Positions 33,553 through 43,471 are shown, counted from the stretch's first letter. The stretch is 48,276 nt of DNA from Comamonas kerstersii (GCF_008801935.1 NZ_VZOT01000017.1:1-48276), one strand, 5' to 3'. The notes: generated by a model from the sequence alone, not told the origin. Program-made: numbers and translations.

Positions 33553-35817
33553 ATGGAAAAAAACGACCTGAAAGGTATTCACAATTACACAGCACCCGCT
33601 GGGGGCTGGGGTGCACTCAAGGCCACTGCCTGGGCTATTGCAGAAGAAATGCATGTCTGCCAGGCAGCTGAAACACTGCTGCACACCAACAAGCCTGACG
33701 GATTCGACTGCCCGGGCTGTGCATGGCCTGACAAGGAACACACTTCTACCTTTCAGTTCTGCGAAAACGGCGCCAAAGCCGTCACATGGGAAGCCACCAA
33801 AAAGCGTGCAACGCCCGATTTTTTTGCGCAGCACACGGTCAAGGAGCTGCTGAGCTGGAGCGATCACGATCTGGAAGACACAGGGCGTCTGACCCACCCC
33901 ATGGCCTACGAGCCTGGCAGCGACACCTACCAGGCCATCAGCTGGGAAGAGGCCTATGCACGTATTGCCCAAGTGCTGCAGCAACAGTCAGACCCCAGCA
34001 GCGTGGAGTTCTACACCTCAGGCCGGGCCTCCAATGAAGCGGCTTTTCTGTTCAACATCTTTGCACGGGAGTACGGCAGCAACAACTTCCCCGACTGCTC
34101 CAACATGTGCCACGAGCCTACCAGCGTGGGCCTGCCCAAGACCATTGGCCAGGGCAAGGGATCGGTCTCCCTCGATGACTTTGACCGCTGTGATCTCATC
34201 TTGAGCTTCGGGCACAACCCAGGCACCAACCACCCACGCATGATGAGCAACCTGCATGACTGCGCACAGCGTGGCGTGCCGATTCTGGTGTTCACCCCCT
34301 TGCGCGAGCGCTCGCTGGAGCGCTTTGCCAACCCGCAAAGCCCTGTGGAAATGGCAACCGGTGGCTCCAGCCGTATTGCGTCCTCCTACTACCAGCTCAA
34401 AGTCGGCGGTGATGCCGCAGCACTCAAAGGCATCATGAAAGCCCTGCTGGAGCTGGATGCCCAGCAGCCTGGCGTGATCGACCATGCCTTTATTGCCCAG
34501 CACACCTCGGGCTTTGAGGCTTTCAGCGCTGATCTGCAAAACAGCAGCTGGGACAGCATAGAAGCAGCCAGTGGCTTGCCCCGTGCCGCCATGCATGAGA
34601 TTGCCAGCATCTACGCCGCATCGCATGCTGTCATTGCCACCTATGGCATGGGTATTACCCAGCACATCACTGGCACCCACAATGTGCAGCAAATCACCGC
34701 GCTGCTGCTCATGCGCGGCAATATGGGCAAGCCCGGTGCTGGCATCTGCCCATTGCGGGGACACTCCAACGTACAAGGCAACCGCACGGTTGGCATTACC
34801 GAGCTGCTCAATCCCGCGCTCTTTGACCGCATTGAACAAACCTTCGGGTTTCGCCCTCCGAACAAGGCAGGACACAATGCGGTTAGCGCCCTGCAGGCCA
34901 TGAGCGAAGGTAGCAGCCGTGTACTCATCAGCCTGGGGGGCAATTTTGCTGCCGCCATGCCAGACCAGGCACGCTGCCAGCAAGCCATGCACAACCTGGA
35001 GCTGGCCGTCCACCTGAGCACCAAGCTGAATCGCTCACACTTGCTGATTGGCAAGGCATCCATCATCCTGCCTGTACTCGGACGTACCGAGCGTGATGTT
35101 CAAGCCAGCGGCCCGCAGGCGGTAACGGTGGAAGACTCCATGTCCATGGTGCATGCATCTCGCGGTGCGCTGCCACCTGCTTCAGCAGAACTCAGATCAG
35201 AGCCAGCCATCATCGCGGGCATCGCCCAGGCCACACTGCCAGCAAGCCGTGTCAACTGGGCCTATCTGGTTGAAGACTATGACCGCATTCGAGACCTGAT
35301 CGAGCAGGTTTACCCAGACTTCAAAGACTACAACGCCCGCATTCGCCACCCCGGCGGCTTCCGTCTGCCGTTGCCTGCCACGGAGCGCATCTGGAAAACA
35401 GCTTCCGGGAAAGCCGAATTCCATGTCTTTCCCGGCCTGCATGAAGACCCTGAGTTCACAGACGTGCTGCGGCTGACCACCGTGCGCAGCCACGACCAGT
35501 ACAACACCACCATTTACGGCTATGACGACCGTTATCGCGGTGTATTTGGCCGGCGCGATGTGCTGCTGATGCATGCACAGGACATGGCCGAGCGCGGCAT
35601 CGAAAAAGGTGCTCAGCTGGTGGTGCAGACAGCCTTGCCCGGCCAGCCCCACAGACGACTGGTACTGACTGCCGTCCCGCATGACATTGCCAGAGGCAGT
35701 GTTGCTGCCTACTTTCCTGAGGCCAACGACCTGTGCCCCATGGAGTACCACGACCCAGACAGCGGCATCCCCTGCTATAAGTCTGTGCCCGTGACCCTGG
35801 AGCCGTTGGCTGGCTAG
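33553..35817 (+). CDS. ydeP: FdhF/YdeP-family molybdopterin oxidoreductase
   Basis: A 754-residue protein of the molybdopterin (bis-MGD) oxidoreductase family, matching the length and text of E. coli YdeP. The N-terminus has GFDCPGCAWPD, and the core shows EFYTSGRASNEAAFLF, LSFGHNPGTNHPRMM, RGNMGKPGAGICPLRGHSNVQG and the C-terminal dinucleotide-binding block EANDLCPMEYHD. The four-cysteine N-terminal cluster motif of true formate dehydrogenases is not complete. The physiological substrate is unknown; E. coli ydeP is linked to acid resistance. The ATG at 33553 gives the family start MEKNDLKGIHNYTAPAGGWGAL. No fdhD-like or other subunit gene is adjacent. Confidence 0.88.
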   Translation: MEKNDLKGIHNYTAPAGGWGALKATAWAIAEEMHVCQAAETLLHTNKPDGFDCPGCAWPDKEHTSTFQFCENGAKAVTWEATKKRATPDFFAQHTVKELLSWSDHDLEDTGRLTHPMAYEPGSDTYQAISWEEAYARIAQVLQQQSDPSSVEFYTSGRASNEAAFLFNIFAREYGSNNFPDCSNMCHEPTSVGLPKTIGQGKGSVSLDDFDRCDLILSFGHNPGTNHPRMMSNLHDCAQRGVPILVFTPLRERSLERFANPQSPVEMATGGSSRIASSYYQLKVGGDAAALKGIMKALLELDAQQPGVIDHAFIAQHTSGFEAFSADLQNSSWDSIEAASGLPRAAMHEIASIYAASHAVIATYGMGITQHITGTHNVQQITALLLMRGNMGKPGAGICPLRGHSNVQGNRTVGITELLNPALFDRIEQTFGFRPPNKAGHNAVSALQAMSEGSSRVLISLGGNFAAAMPDQARCQQAMHNLELAVHLSTKLNRSHLLIGKASIILPVLGRTERDVQASGPQAVTVEDSMSMVHASRGALPPASAELRSEPAIIAGIAQATLPASRVNWAYLVEDYDRIRDLIEQVYPDFKDYNARIRHPGGFRLPLPATERIWKTASGKAEFHVFPGLHEDPEFTDVLRLTTVRSHDQYNTTIYGYDDRYRGVFGRRDVLLMHAQDMAERGIEKGAQLVVQTALPGQPHRRLVLTAVPHDIARGSVAAYFPEANDLCPMEYHDPDSGIPCYKSVPVTLEPLAG

Positions 35818-35892
35818 GCCAGCACTGACTTTGCAAGCACTGCATCAGGCCATGCGCGGCGCATAGCCTGATGCCTGGATCCATTGCCTGGA

Positions 35893-36801
35893 TCAGTGAC
35901 CTGCAACCTGCGCGCGCACGTCCTGCAAATAAGTCTTGAGGCGCTGGCGGTGCTCTGCCCCCAGGCGCAGCAAGATCTTCTGCCCTGCAGACAGTGACTG
36001 CAGCTGAGGATCAGCATATTCGTAGCGCAGCCAAGGCTGCTGCGGCGCGATCTGGCCCTGTACCTGCACCAGCGTTACAGCCAGCGGCCCTGCTGGCTCG
36101 GGCGTGAGCAGCAGATGGTCAATGACTTCCACCAATCGGTCATTGAAATATTTACCGGGATAGCCCAGCTCTTTATAGGTCGTCTGCAGCACGGGGTAGG
36201 CCTGTCGATACCAGCTTGCCGCCTGTGTGGGGGCGATGCCAGTCACAAAGTCCACCACGGCGTCATAACGGGCACTGTTGGCTGGTGCGATCTGCTGCCC
36301 CTCAGCGCCTTCCTCCAGCAATATCTTGCCGCCCACGGGCGACAGCGGCCACAGGCGCGGCGCTGCATGACTGCGCGGCAGGTTATCGATGGTAGCCACC
36401 ACATGGTGGGCCAGACCTGGCAGCATCAGGAACTTCAGCGCAGGCTTGCCCAGCCATTCGACAGCCCAGCGGTCCAGCGAAGCCGCATCCGCCACGGGCT
36501 GCACATCCCCCGTCTGCTCGGGCACAGGGTGCTGAGGGCCTGGCTCCGTTGGCGGTGCGAACTCCTGCAGGGGTGCTGCTGGCACCGCCTGTTCAGGCGC
36601 AGCCGCCTCTGGCTCTGGTGGGGCTGCAGGAATGGCAGGCGGCGTCGGTACAGGCACGGTCTCTTGCGTCAGCCAGTCATCCTTGGTGTACCAGGCTACA
36701 GCTGCGGCGACAGCGATCACGACGCCCCCCACCAGCCACTTACTAGTGCCCGTTGGGCGATGTTTTTGCTGCAGGGGTGGTCGCAAATCATGGTCAGTCA
36801 T
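35893..36801 (-). CDS. DUF3014 domain-containing protein
   Basis: A 302-residue protein with a short basic cytoplasmic start, one transmembrane helix (about 24-40: WLVGGVVIAVAAAVAWY), a Pro/Ala/Glu-rich stalk (about 48-100) and a DUF3014 domain to the end (LDRWAVEWLGKPALKFLMLPGLAHHVVATIDNLPR ... RYDAVVDFV ... YPELGYP-like block KELGYPGKYFNDRLVEVIDHLL). Probably anchored in the inner membrane with its domain in the periplasm. Function unknown. The ATG at 36799-36801 follows AAAGGA. It stands alone between two unrelated genes. Confidence 0.85.
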   Translation of the reverse strand: MTDHDLRPPLQQKHRPTGTSKWLVGGVVIAVAAAVAWYTKDDWLTQETVPVPTPPAIPAAPPEPEAAAPEQAVPAAPLQEFAPPTEPGPQHPVPEQTGDVQPVADAASLDRWAVEWLGKPALKFLMLPGLAHHVVATIDNLPRSHAAPRLWPLSPVGGKILLEEGAEGQQIAPANSARYDAVVDFVTGIAPTQAASWYRQAYPVLQTTYKELGYPGKYFNDRLVEVIDHLLLTPEPAGPLAVTLVQVQGQIAPQQPWLRYEYADPQLQSLSAGQKILLRLGAEHRQRLKTYLQDVRAQVAGH

Positions 36802-36934
36802 GCTTTTCCTTTCAATGCCGTACATCCCACCATTGCTGTGGGAGATGCAACCATCCTAGCGCGCCTGCAAAGCATGACCAAACCTGAAGCGCACTGGCTG
36901 CAGGCCATGCAGCCAGTCAGCCCGTACGCAGCGC

Positions 36935-38032
36935 TTAATCGTGGTAACGCTCCGCCAGGGAATTGGCCGCCAGCATCGCGTCATACACCTCTTCCTCGGT
37001 GATCACGCGGCCCATATTGCCCATGGTGTCGTTCTTGTCGCAGGCCAGCTTGGCTACCTGACGCCACTCAGCCTCCACCCATTCGGTCAGGCCAAAGTCG
37101 CGCAACGACAGGGGCAAGCCCGCAGCCTTGATGATGCGGATCACTTCCTCCACCTCTGCCAAAGGCGCGTTTTCCAGCACCAGTTGGGTCAGCAGGCCAA
37201 AGGCCACTTTCTCACCGTGCTGGGCGTTGTGCAGTGCAGGCACCACAGCCATGCCATTGTTCACAGCGTGAGCCGCTGCCACACCGGCTGCTTCCGCACC
37301 TACACCGCTCAGGTAGATCGTGGCTTCAATGGTTTCTTCGAGGGCTGGCGTCACCGCCTTGTTGCGCACAGCGTCCATGGCGGCATCAATGTTCTTGCGC
37401 AGGATTTCATAGCACATCTCACCCAGCCCCAGCCCCGTGCGCGAGGGACGCTTGAGAATCAGGTTGGTGCCATTGCAGCGCCATGCCGCACGGGCTTCAA
37501 AGTAGGTCGCCAGTGCATCGCCCACGCCCGCTGCGAAAAAGCGTGCGGGTGCCTGCGCAATGATCTGCGTGTCAGCCAGCACGGTATCGGGGTTGTGGGG
37601 CATGAACAGGTAGTGGTCAAACTCGCCGTTGGGTTTGTAGATCACAGACAGGGCCGTGCAGGGGGCATCAGTCGATGCAATCGTGGGCACCAGAATCTGG
37701 GGCAGCTTGCAGTTGTGGGCTACGGCCTTGGTCACGTCCAGGCCCTTGCCACCACCCACACCCAGCAGCACATTGCAACCCGCCGCTTTCACGGCAGCTT
37801 CCAGGCGTGCCACTTCATCGGTGGTGCACTCGCCGCCAAACACATCTACATGGGCACGAATGCCCTGAGCCGCCAGCTGGGGCACGGTCTGCTCAACGAT
37901 GCGCTGCTGGAAGAACTGGTCGGCAATGATGCAGACGAAATCACCATGCTCGGCGATGTATTCGCCCACCTGATTGAAAAGACCAGCGCCAATCAAAAAC
38001 TTTTTGGGAGAAGAAACAGAACGTGGAGTCAT
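36935..38032 (-). CDS. gldA: Glycerol dehydrogenase (iron/zinc alcohol dehydrogenase family)
   Basis: A 365-residue NAD-dependent dehydrogenase interconverting glycerol and dihydroxyacetone; E. coli GldA also reduces methylglyoxal to lactaldehyde. The dinucleotide motif GVGGGKGLD is at 91-99 and PTIASTDAPCTALSVIY is conserved. Metal ligands D172 (GVGDAL), H255 (AAAHAVNNG) and H272 (NAQHGEKVA) are all present. The methylglyoxal synthase gene lies directly upstream on the same strand, 132 bp away, so the pair may form a methylglyoxal shunt. Confidence 0.93.
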   Translation of the reverse strand: MTPRSVSSPKKFLIGAGLFNQVGEYIAEHGDFVCIIADQFFQQRIVEQTVPQLAAQGIRAHVDVFGGECTTDEVARLEAAVKAAGCNVLLGVGGGKGLDVTKAVAHNCKLPQILVPTIASTDAPCTALSVIYKPNGEFDHYLFMPHNPDTVLADTQIIAQAPARFFAAGVGDALATYFEARAAWRCNGTNLILKRPSRTGLGLGEMCYEILRKNIDAAMDAVRNKAVTPALEETIEATIYLSGVGAEAAGVAAAHAVNNGMAVVPALHNAQHGEKVAFGLLTQLVLENAPLAEVEEVIRIIKAAGLPLSLRDFGLTEWVEAEWRQVAKLACDKNDTMGNMGRVITEEEVYDAMLAANSLAERYHD

Positions 38033-38164
38033 GGAAATCTCTGATTACTCGTACTAGGGTTTTCCATAATGCCTCGTCTGCCCTCACCTCCTGACAGGCC
38101 TGAACAGGCTTCTTGATGCGGATCAAGCAAGCCATGGTTTTTGTGACAACTGTGGCCTGCGCGG

Positions 38165-39034
38165 TCAACCTGCGCGCAAGGTGGCTGCATCGCACCAGCG
38201 CTGCGCCACCTTGGGTGTGGTGATGCACACAGCCTCGTGCGTCACCGTGGTTACGGCGCGCTCCAGCAACTGGATGTCGGCCTCATGCTGGCGTGCCACA
38301 TGCGGGTCTTCAAAGAAAATGGCGCGCTGGCAGCGGCGCTCCAGCACCAGATCGGCAATCTGTGCATCGCCACCCAGCGGGCCGCTGTTGTAGCGATCCA
38401 CCCAGGGTTTGTCTGCGGGCCAGCCTTTGCTCCAGGCCATTTCATTCAGGCGCTGGCCCGTGGTGCCTGTGCCCACACGGCGCTTGAAGCGTGAGAGCAA
38501 TGCAAAGTTCTTCTCTGCAAATTCCAGCATGGCGGGCTTCATGGCATCGTGGGCAATCAGCGCCACAGTCTGGTTTTCGTAGTCGTGAAAGCGGTCGGCA
38601 TTACGGTCGGGCTGCAGACCTGCATGCATGCGCTCCATTTCTATCCAGTCACGGGCGCTGGCCACCGTAGACAGAAAAGGCTTGCCGTGAATCACGCACT
38701 GGCGCTTGAGCGCCAGCGCTTCGGGAAAGATAGACGATGGATCCACCGGGTCCGTGAGGTAGATCGCACCGTCCAGCGTACGCCCTTCCCCCATGCCCAC
38801 CACCTCGGCCACCAGCTTCATCAGGCCACCTTCACGGCCATAGGGATAGCGCACCAGACCAGGGTAACGGTGCAGCATGTCGGCTGCCGCAATGGCGTCA
38901 TAGGTACGGCCCACGGCATGCAGGCCCAGGTGCAGTTCACGAATGCCGGACTCGCACGCGCGCAGCAGTGCAAACAGGGCGGCATCTTCGGTTTGGTGGT
39001 GGAGCCGGTTGGCAGCAATACCCAACAACATCAT
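38165..39034 (-). CDS. mgsA: Two-domain methylglyoxal synthase (degenerate N-terminal + active C-terminal copy)
   Basis: A 289-residue protein, about twice the E. coli MgsA length (152). The C-terminal half (about 155-285) has the full catalytic set: AHD (H162, D163), GTGTTG (188-193), SGPLGGD (D223), and H250/D253 in QHEAD. It should convert dihydroxyacetone phosphate to methylglyoxal. The N-terminal half (about 4-135) has the same order of segments (GIAANRLHHQT, GRTYDAI, LTDPVDPSS, KPFLSTVASARDWI) but lacks the catalytic residues, so it looks like a duplicated, inactivated domain. GTG at 39037 or ATG at 39034 both fit AAAAGGAC upstream. gldA follows. Confidence 0.85.
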   Translation of the reverse strand: MMLLGIAANRLHHQTEDAALFALLRACESGIRELHLGLHAVGRTYDAIAAADMLHRYPGLVRYPYGREGGLMKLVAEVVGMGEGRTLDGAIYLTDPVDPSSIFPEALALKRQCVIHGKPFLSTVASARDWIEMERMHAGLQPDRNADRFHDYENQTVALIAHDAMKPAMLEFAEKNFALLSRFKRRVGTGTTGQRLNEMAWSKGWPADKPWVDRYNSGPLGGDAQIADLVLERRCQRAIFFEDPHVARQHEADIQLLERAVTTVTHEAVCITTPKVAQRWCDAATLRAG

Positions 39035-39289
39035 CACATTGTCCTTTTCAAGCAGGGGCAGCCGTGCTGCTGCCCGCGGCGCACAAGCATAGATGCAATC
39101 GATGCCCTCTGGCAGGCCAAGGTCAGATACTCAGAAAATTCCATAGCTGCATCGGCTCACTCCATGGGCGTTATCGGCATTTTTCACCTGAAACGTCTGA
39201 CCCAAGCGACACCACACAGCAGACAACTCTGCTAGCCTGCGCATGCCGCAGCGCAACAGCGGCTTTTGTTTGTACTGGATTCCTGCTTC

Positions 39290-40522
39290 GTGTCTCATAC
39301 CCCTGCCACTGCGGCGGCGGCACCAGCCGTCATGTCCCCCGTCTTCATCGTTGTACTGCTGGCCGTGCTGCTGGGCTTTCAACCACTGACCACGGACCTG
39401 TACCTGCCCGCCCTGCCGCAAATCTCACAGCAGCTGCAAGCCACCGTGGCCCAGACCCAGACCACCTTCTACGCCATGGTGCTGGCATTTGGCTGCTCAC
39501 AGCTGGTGTGGGGGCCGCTGTCTGACCGCTTTGGTCGCCGCCCCATTCTGCTCACCGGCATTGCGCTGTATGCCCTGTCTGGCTTTGGCTGCATGCTGGC
39601 TCCTGACATGAACATGCTGATCACCATGCGCAGTGCACAGGGCATGGCACTGGGCGCTGTGGTCATGGCCGGGCGCGCCATTGTGCGCGACCTGTACCAG
39701 CCCGTAGAAGGTGCACATGTCATGTCCAAGGCACTGACCGGGCTGGGGCTGATTGCCTGCACCAGCCCCATCCTTGGCAGCTGGCTGACCACCCAGTACG
39801 GCTGGCGTGCCACCATGGCCGCACTGGGCGTGGTGGGCATCATCGGCTGGCTCATGGTCTGGCTGCGTTTTCGTGAAAGCGTGCAGCAGCCCAACAAGCA
39901 GGCACTGCAGCCACGGCTGCTGCTGAGCAGCTGGTCACAGATTCTGCGCCACCGCACCTTTCTGGCCTACACAGCTACCACCACCAGCTCCTATGGCAGT
40001 CTGGTGATCTTTCTCACAGCATCCCCTTTTGTCTTTATCCAGGTACTGGGCTGGACGCCCGGGCAAGTGGGCTGGCTGCTTTCGTGCAACGGCATGCTCT
40101 ACATCGGTGGCACCATTTTGTGCCGCAAGCTGCTGCAACGCATTGGCCTGCGCCAGACCGTGGCCTTCGCAGGCTGCCTGGCGGTAGCCTGTGCCGCCAT
40201 TTTGCTGGCACTGGCATTCAGCGATGTGCGCCATGGCCTGCCCTATGCAGCCACCTGCATGCTGTTTTCCGTCTCCCACGGCCTTCAGCAGCCCTGCGGG
40301 CAAAGTGGCGCCATCAGCCCCTTTCCACAGGCCGCAGGCATGGCTTCTGCACTCAATGGCTTCATCATGATGCTGTTTGCCTTTGCCTCCGGACAGGTGC
40401 TGGGCCGCAGCTTCAATGGCACTGTATACCCCTTGGTTTTCGGATTGAGCTTCTGGTGCCTGTGCGCAGCCTTGGCATCATGGACGCTGGTGCGCCGCCA
40501 TGGCGAACCCGGCAGCCACTGA
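39290..40522 (+). CDS. Bcr/CflA-family MFS multidrug efflux transporter
   Basis: About 410 residues with 12 predicted transmembrane segments. The family motifs GFQPLTTDLYLPALPQISQQL (helix 1 region) and WGPLSDRFGRRPILLTGI (MFS motif A) are clear, as is RAIVRDLYQP. Members are proton-driven inner-membrane exporters of drugs such as bicyclomycin or chloramphenicol. The start is uncertain: the frame is open from a TTG at 39266; GTG at 39290 gives the natural text (M)SHTPATAAAAPAV; ATG at 39332 starts just before helix 1. No ribosome binding site decides it. miaA follows after 46 bp. Confidence 0.88.
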   Translation: MSHTPATAAAAPAVMSPVFIVVLLAVLLGFQPLTTDLYLPALPQISQQLQATVAQTQTTFYAMVLAFGCSQLVWGPLSDRFGRRPILLTGIALYALSGFGCMLAPDMNMLITMRSAQGMALGAVVMAGRAIVRDLYQPVEGAHVMSKALTGLGLIACTSPILGSWLTTQYGWRATMAALGVVGIIGWLMVWLRFRESVQQPNKQALQPRLLLSSWSQILRHRTFLAYTATTTSSYGSLVIFLTASPFVFIQVLGWTPGQVGWLLSCNGMLYIGGTILCRKLLQRIGLRQTVAFAGCLAVACAAILLALAFSDVRHGLPYAATCMLFSVSHGLQQPCGQSGAISPFPQAAGMASALNGFIMMLFAFASGQVLGRSFNGTVYPLVFGLSFWCLCAALASWTLVRRHGEPGSH

Positions 40523-40568
40523 TGCCTTCGACGCAGGCTGTCGCCCGGTTTGATTTGTTTGTTCCTGC

Positions 40569-41570
40569 TTGACCTTGACAGCCTCCACTTCCCCCCTGCC
40601 CTGCATCGCGATTGCAGGCCCGACTGCCTCCGGCAAAACCAATGGCGCACTGGCACTGGCTGCCGTACTGGCTCAGCGCGGCCAGGCCAGCGAAATCATC
40701 AGCGTGGACTCTGCCCTGGTCTATCGCGGCATGGACATTGGTACGGCCAAGCCCACCCCTGAAGAACAGGCGGCCGTTCCCCACCACCTGATTGACATCA
40801 TCGACCCCCTTCAGTCCTACAGCGCAGCAGAGTTTGTGCAGGACACCCAGCGCCTGGTCGCCGAGATTCGTGCACGCGGCGCTATCCCGCTGCTGGTGGG
40901 TGGCACCATGCTGTACTTCAAGGCACTGCTGGATGGCATTGATGAAATGCCCGCAGCCGATCCTGAAGTGCGTGCCAAGCTGGATGCACAGGCGGCTGAA
41001 ATAGGCTGGCCTGCCATGCATGCAGAACTGGCCAAGGTGGACCCTGAAACCGCAGCCCGCCTGGCACCTGGCGATAGCCAGCGCATTCAGCGTGCGCTGG
41101 AGGTCTGGCATGTCTCCGGCCAGCCACTGTCGAGCTTTCATCAGGCAAAAAAGAGAGCTGCTGAGGCAGGACCAGCCTTCGATTGCACGCTTTTTTCCTT
41201 GGAACCCAATGACCGTGCCTGGCTGCATGCACGCATTGCTCAGCGCTATGAGAGCATGCTGAACGCGGGCTTTATTGACGAAGTCAAAGCCCTGCGCGCA
41301 CGTGGCGACCTCAACCCCGATCTGCCCAGCATGCGCTGCGTGGGCTACCGCCAGGTCTGGGAAGAGCTGGACTGGCAGGAACGCAAAGGCGCAGCTGACA
41401 TCAACCTGCATCTGGTGCGCGAGAAAGGCATTGCCGCCACGCGCCAGCTGGCCAAGCGCCAGATCACCTGGCTGCGCAGCATGCCCCAGCGCCACACCAT
41501 TGCCTGCGATGACCCACTAGCCACCATGAAACTGGTGGAAGCAGCGCTGCGCTATCTGCCTCAGGGCTGA
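40569..41570 (+). CDS. miaA: tRNA dimethylallyltransferase
   Basis: A 333-residue P-loop enzyme that adds a dimethylallyl group to A37 of UNN-reading tRNAs. The P-loop is GPTASGKT (17-24). Also present are [56 protein letters not shown] and the tRNA-binding [13 protein letters not shown]. Length is normal. The start is a TTG (40569 or 40575), since no ATG or GTG lies at a suitable place. Confidence 0.94.
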   Translation: MTLTASTSPLPCIAIAGPTASGKTNGALALAAVLAQRGQASEIISVDSALVYRGMDIGTAKPTPEEQAAVPHHLIDIIDPLQSYSAAEFVQDTQRLVAEIRARGAIPLLVGGTMLYFKALLDGIDEMPAADPEVRAKLDAQAAEIGWPAMHAELAKVDPETAARLAPGDSQRIQRALEVWHVSGQPLSSFHQAKKRAAEAGPAFDCTLFSLEPNDRAWLHARIAQRYESMLNAGFIDEVKALRARGDLNPDLPSMRCVGYRQVWEELDWQERKGAADINLHLVREKGIAATRQLAKRQITWLRSMPQRHTIACDDPLATMKLVEAALRYLPQG

Positions 41571-41657
41571 AGCACTGCAGCAGGACCAGAGTGCATGACA
41601 GCTGCTTACGACTGCTGCGCCAGATATGGTTTAGCCTGCAGGCCAAGGAGTTTTTCC

Positions 41658-41819
41658 ATGCACACACGCTATCTGGCCATTCTGGCCCTCGCCATCTCCG
41701 CAGCCCTGAGCGGCTGCGCATCTTCTGGCAACTACCAGCCCGGTGAGACTTCTGCAGGCTCGTCCAGCGGCATCACCGTCTATGGCGAGATTGATGCCAG
41801 CGTAGGCCGCGTGCGCTGA
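41658..41819 (+). CDS. Small predicted lipoprotein, 53 residues
   Basis: MHTRYLAILALAISAALSGC is a classic lipoprotein signal with lipobox ALSGC, so the mature lipoprotein would be only about 34 residues (CASSGNYQPGETSAGS...). AAGGAG at 41645-41650 fixes the start. I do not recognise the mature part beyond the phrase GITVYGEIDASVGR, which looks like a conserved tail of small Comamonadaceae lipoproteins. A short hairpin GCCGC-CTCGCA-GCGGC at 41841-41856 separates it from the convergent ClC gene. Confidence 0.7.
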   Translation: MHTRYLAILALAISAALSGCASSGNYQPGETSAGSSSGITVYGEIDASVGRVR

Positions 41820-41856
41820 CACGGCCTCTCAGCTCTCTCTGCCGCCTCGCAGCGGC

Positions 41857-43197
41857 CTATTCCTTGCGCTCGTAAGGAATGCCGTTGCGCTCCAGGATTT
41901 TTTCCATCAGCACGGTGTACAGCGGCCTGCCGCCCAGCCACTGCGCCACGATGGTGGCTCCCAGGCAGGTGATGATCATAGGCAGCAGCAGTGTGTAGCT
42001 GGCCGTCATCTCCAGTACCAGCACTGCCCCGGTCAATGGGGCGCGCACCGTGGCGGCGAACAGCGCCCCCATGCCTGCGATCACGAACGAGCCCATCTGT
42101 AGCTGACTCTCCGGAAACATCATGTCGGCCACATAGCCAAAGATGCCACCAAAGCTGGCCCCCAGCGCCAGCAGGGGCGAGAAAATACCGCCCGCAGCCC
42201 CGGAGCTGAAGCTGATGGTGGATGTCAGAAACCGCAGCACGAACACCAGCATCAGCAGGCCCAGACCAATCTGCCCGGCAGATACCTGGTGCACCACATC
42301 AAAGCCGCCGCCCACGGCCTGCGGCAGATACAGACCAAACAGGCCGCAGCACCCGCCAATAAAAGCCCCCGTGAGCACAAAGCGCAGCATGCTGCCCTGA
42401 TAGAAGTCCAGAAACTTCTGCTGCAGCCACAGCAGGAACTTGTTGAAGCCAATACCGATGACGCCAAACAGCAGCCCCAGCACCAGATACAGCCACAGCG
42501 TGCTCTGTGCAGGCATGTCATAGCTGCCCAGCAGCAAAATAGGCGACTGCCCACTGACCATACGGCATGCAATCGTCGCCATGACGGCCCCCACAAACAC
42601 CGCCTTGACCGAAATCAGGTTGTAGTTGAACTCCGAACGCATCTCTTCGATCACGAAAAGGATGCCTGCCAGCGGCGCGTTAAAGGCCGTGGTCAAGCCC
42701 GCTGCGGAACCGGCGGCCAGCAGGGTGTGGCGGGTTTCCCTGTCTTTGACGCGCCCGACATCTGCCACCATCTGGCCGATATTGGCGCCCAGCTGCACAG
42801 TCGGGCCTTCACGGCCCAGCACCATGCCAGAGCCCAGGCTGCCCACGCCACCCAGAAACTTCACCGGAATCACACGCCACCAGCGCACAGGGCGCAGGTC
42901 CTGCATGGAGGCTTCAATCTCCGGAATGCCCGAGCCCCCCGTCTCTGGCGCAAAACGCTTGACGATGTAGTAGGAAGCACCCGCCAGCAGCGCAGACACG
43001 GTGAACGTGGCAGCAATCACGGCATAGGTGTTGGAAAACCACTGGTCCACCCAGACCGAACGCTGGCCGAATACCCAGCTGGTGGCCATCTCAAAAAAAA
43101 TACCGACAAAGCCCACCAGCGTGCCGATGACCAGAGATAGCAGCACCGTTTTGATGGCAAGTTTTTCCGTGGCTTTGATCTGTATGGGGTGAGGCAT
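41857..43197 (-). CDS. clcA: ClC-type H+/Cl- exchange transporter
   Basis: A 446-residue ClC-family membrane protein. Selectivity motifs are GSGIPE (88-93), GREGP (128-132, with gating glutamate E130) and GIFSP later on. E185 in IEEMRSEF matches the intracellular proton glutamate (E203 in E. coli ClcA), so it should be an exchanger rather than a channel. The frame is open 27 codons further upstream, but MPHPIQIKATEKLA follows AGGAAG, so ATG at 43195-43197 is chosen. E. coli ClcA supports extreme acid resistance. Confidence 0.93.
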   Translation of the reverse strand: MPHPIQIKATEKLAIKTVLLSLVIGTLVGFVGIFFEMATSWVFGQRSVWVDQWFSNTYAVIAATFTVSALLAGASYYIVKRFAPETGGSGIPEIEASMQDLRPVRWWRVIPVKFLGGVGSLGSGMVLGREGPTVQLGANIGQMVADVGRVKDRETRHTLLAAGSAAGLTTAFNAPLAGILFVIEEMRSEFNYNLISVKAVFVGAVMATIACRMVSGQSPILLLGSYDMPAQSTLWLYLVLGLLFGVIGIGFNKFLLWLQQKFLDFYQGSMLRFVLTGAFIGGCCGLFGLYLPQAVGGGFDVVHQVSAGQIGLGLLMLVFVLRFLTSTISFSSGAAGGIFSPLLALGASFGGIFGYVADMMFPESQLQMGSFVIAGMGALFAATVRAPLTGAVLVLEMTASYTLLLPMIITCLGATIVAQWLGGRPLYTVLMEKILERNGIPYERKE

Positions 43198-43413
43198 GAG
43201 CTTCCTGGTGAGCGTGACAATGCAGACAGGCCATGCAGAGATCACCGCCTTGGCCGAACCGCTGCACTGGTACAGCACTTATAACGCAAGAAACATCCGC
43301 TCAGAAACTCACCCTTGGGGTCTGCACCTTTGCCGCCCCTGCTGCCGAACCAGCTGCTGCCAGCCAAGGCTTTTGCCGTCCAGGTAGCAAGGCATGTGAG
43401 TGCAAGCAGACAT

Positions 43414-43449
43414 AAAAAAACCGCCGGGGTAGATCTCCCGGCGGTTTTT
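43414..43449. terminator. Rho-independent terminator downstream of putP
   Basis: AAAACCGCCGGG and CCCGGCGGTTTT pair perfectly around an 8-base loop, with A and T tracts on both sides. It serves putP, which ends at 43472 on the minus strand. Confidence 0.9.
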
Positions 43450-43471
43450 CTGGCAATGCTGCAGTTTTGGC

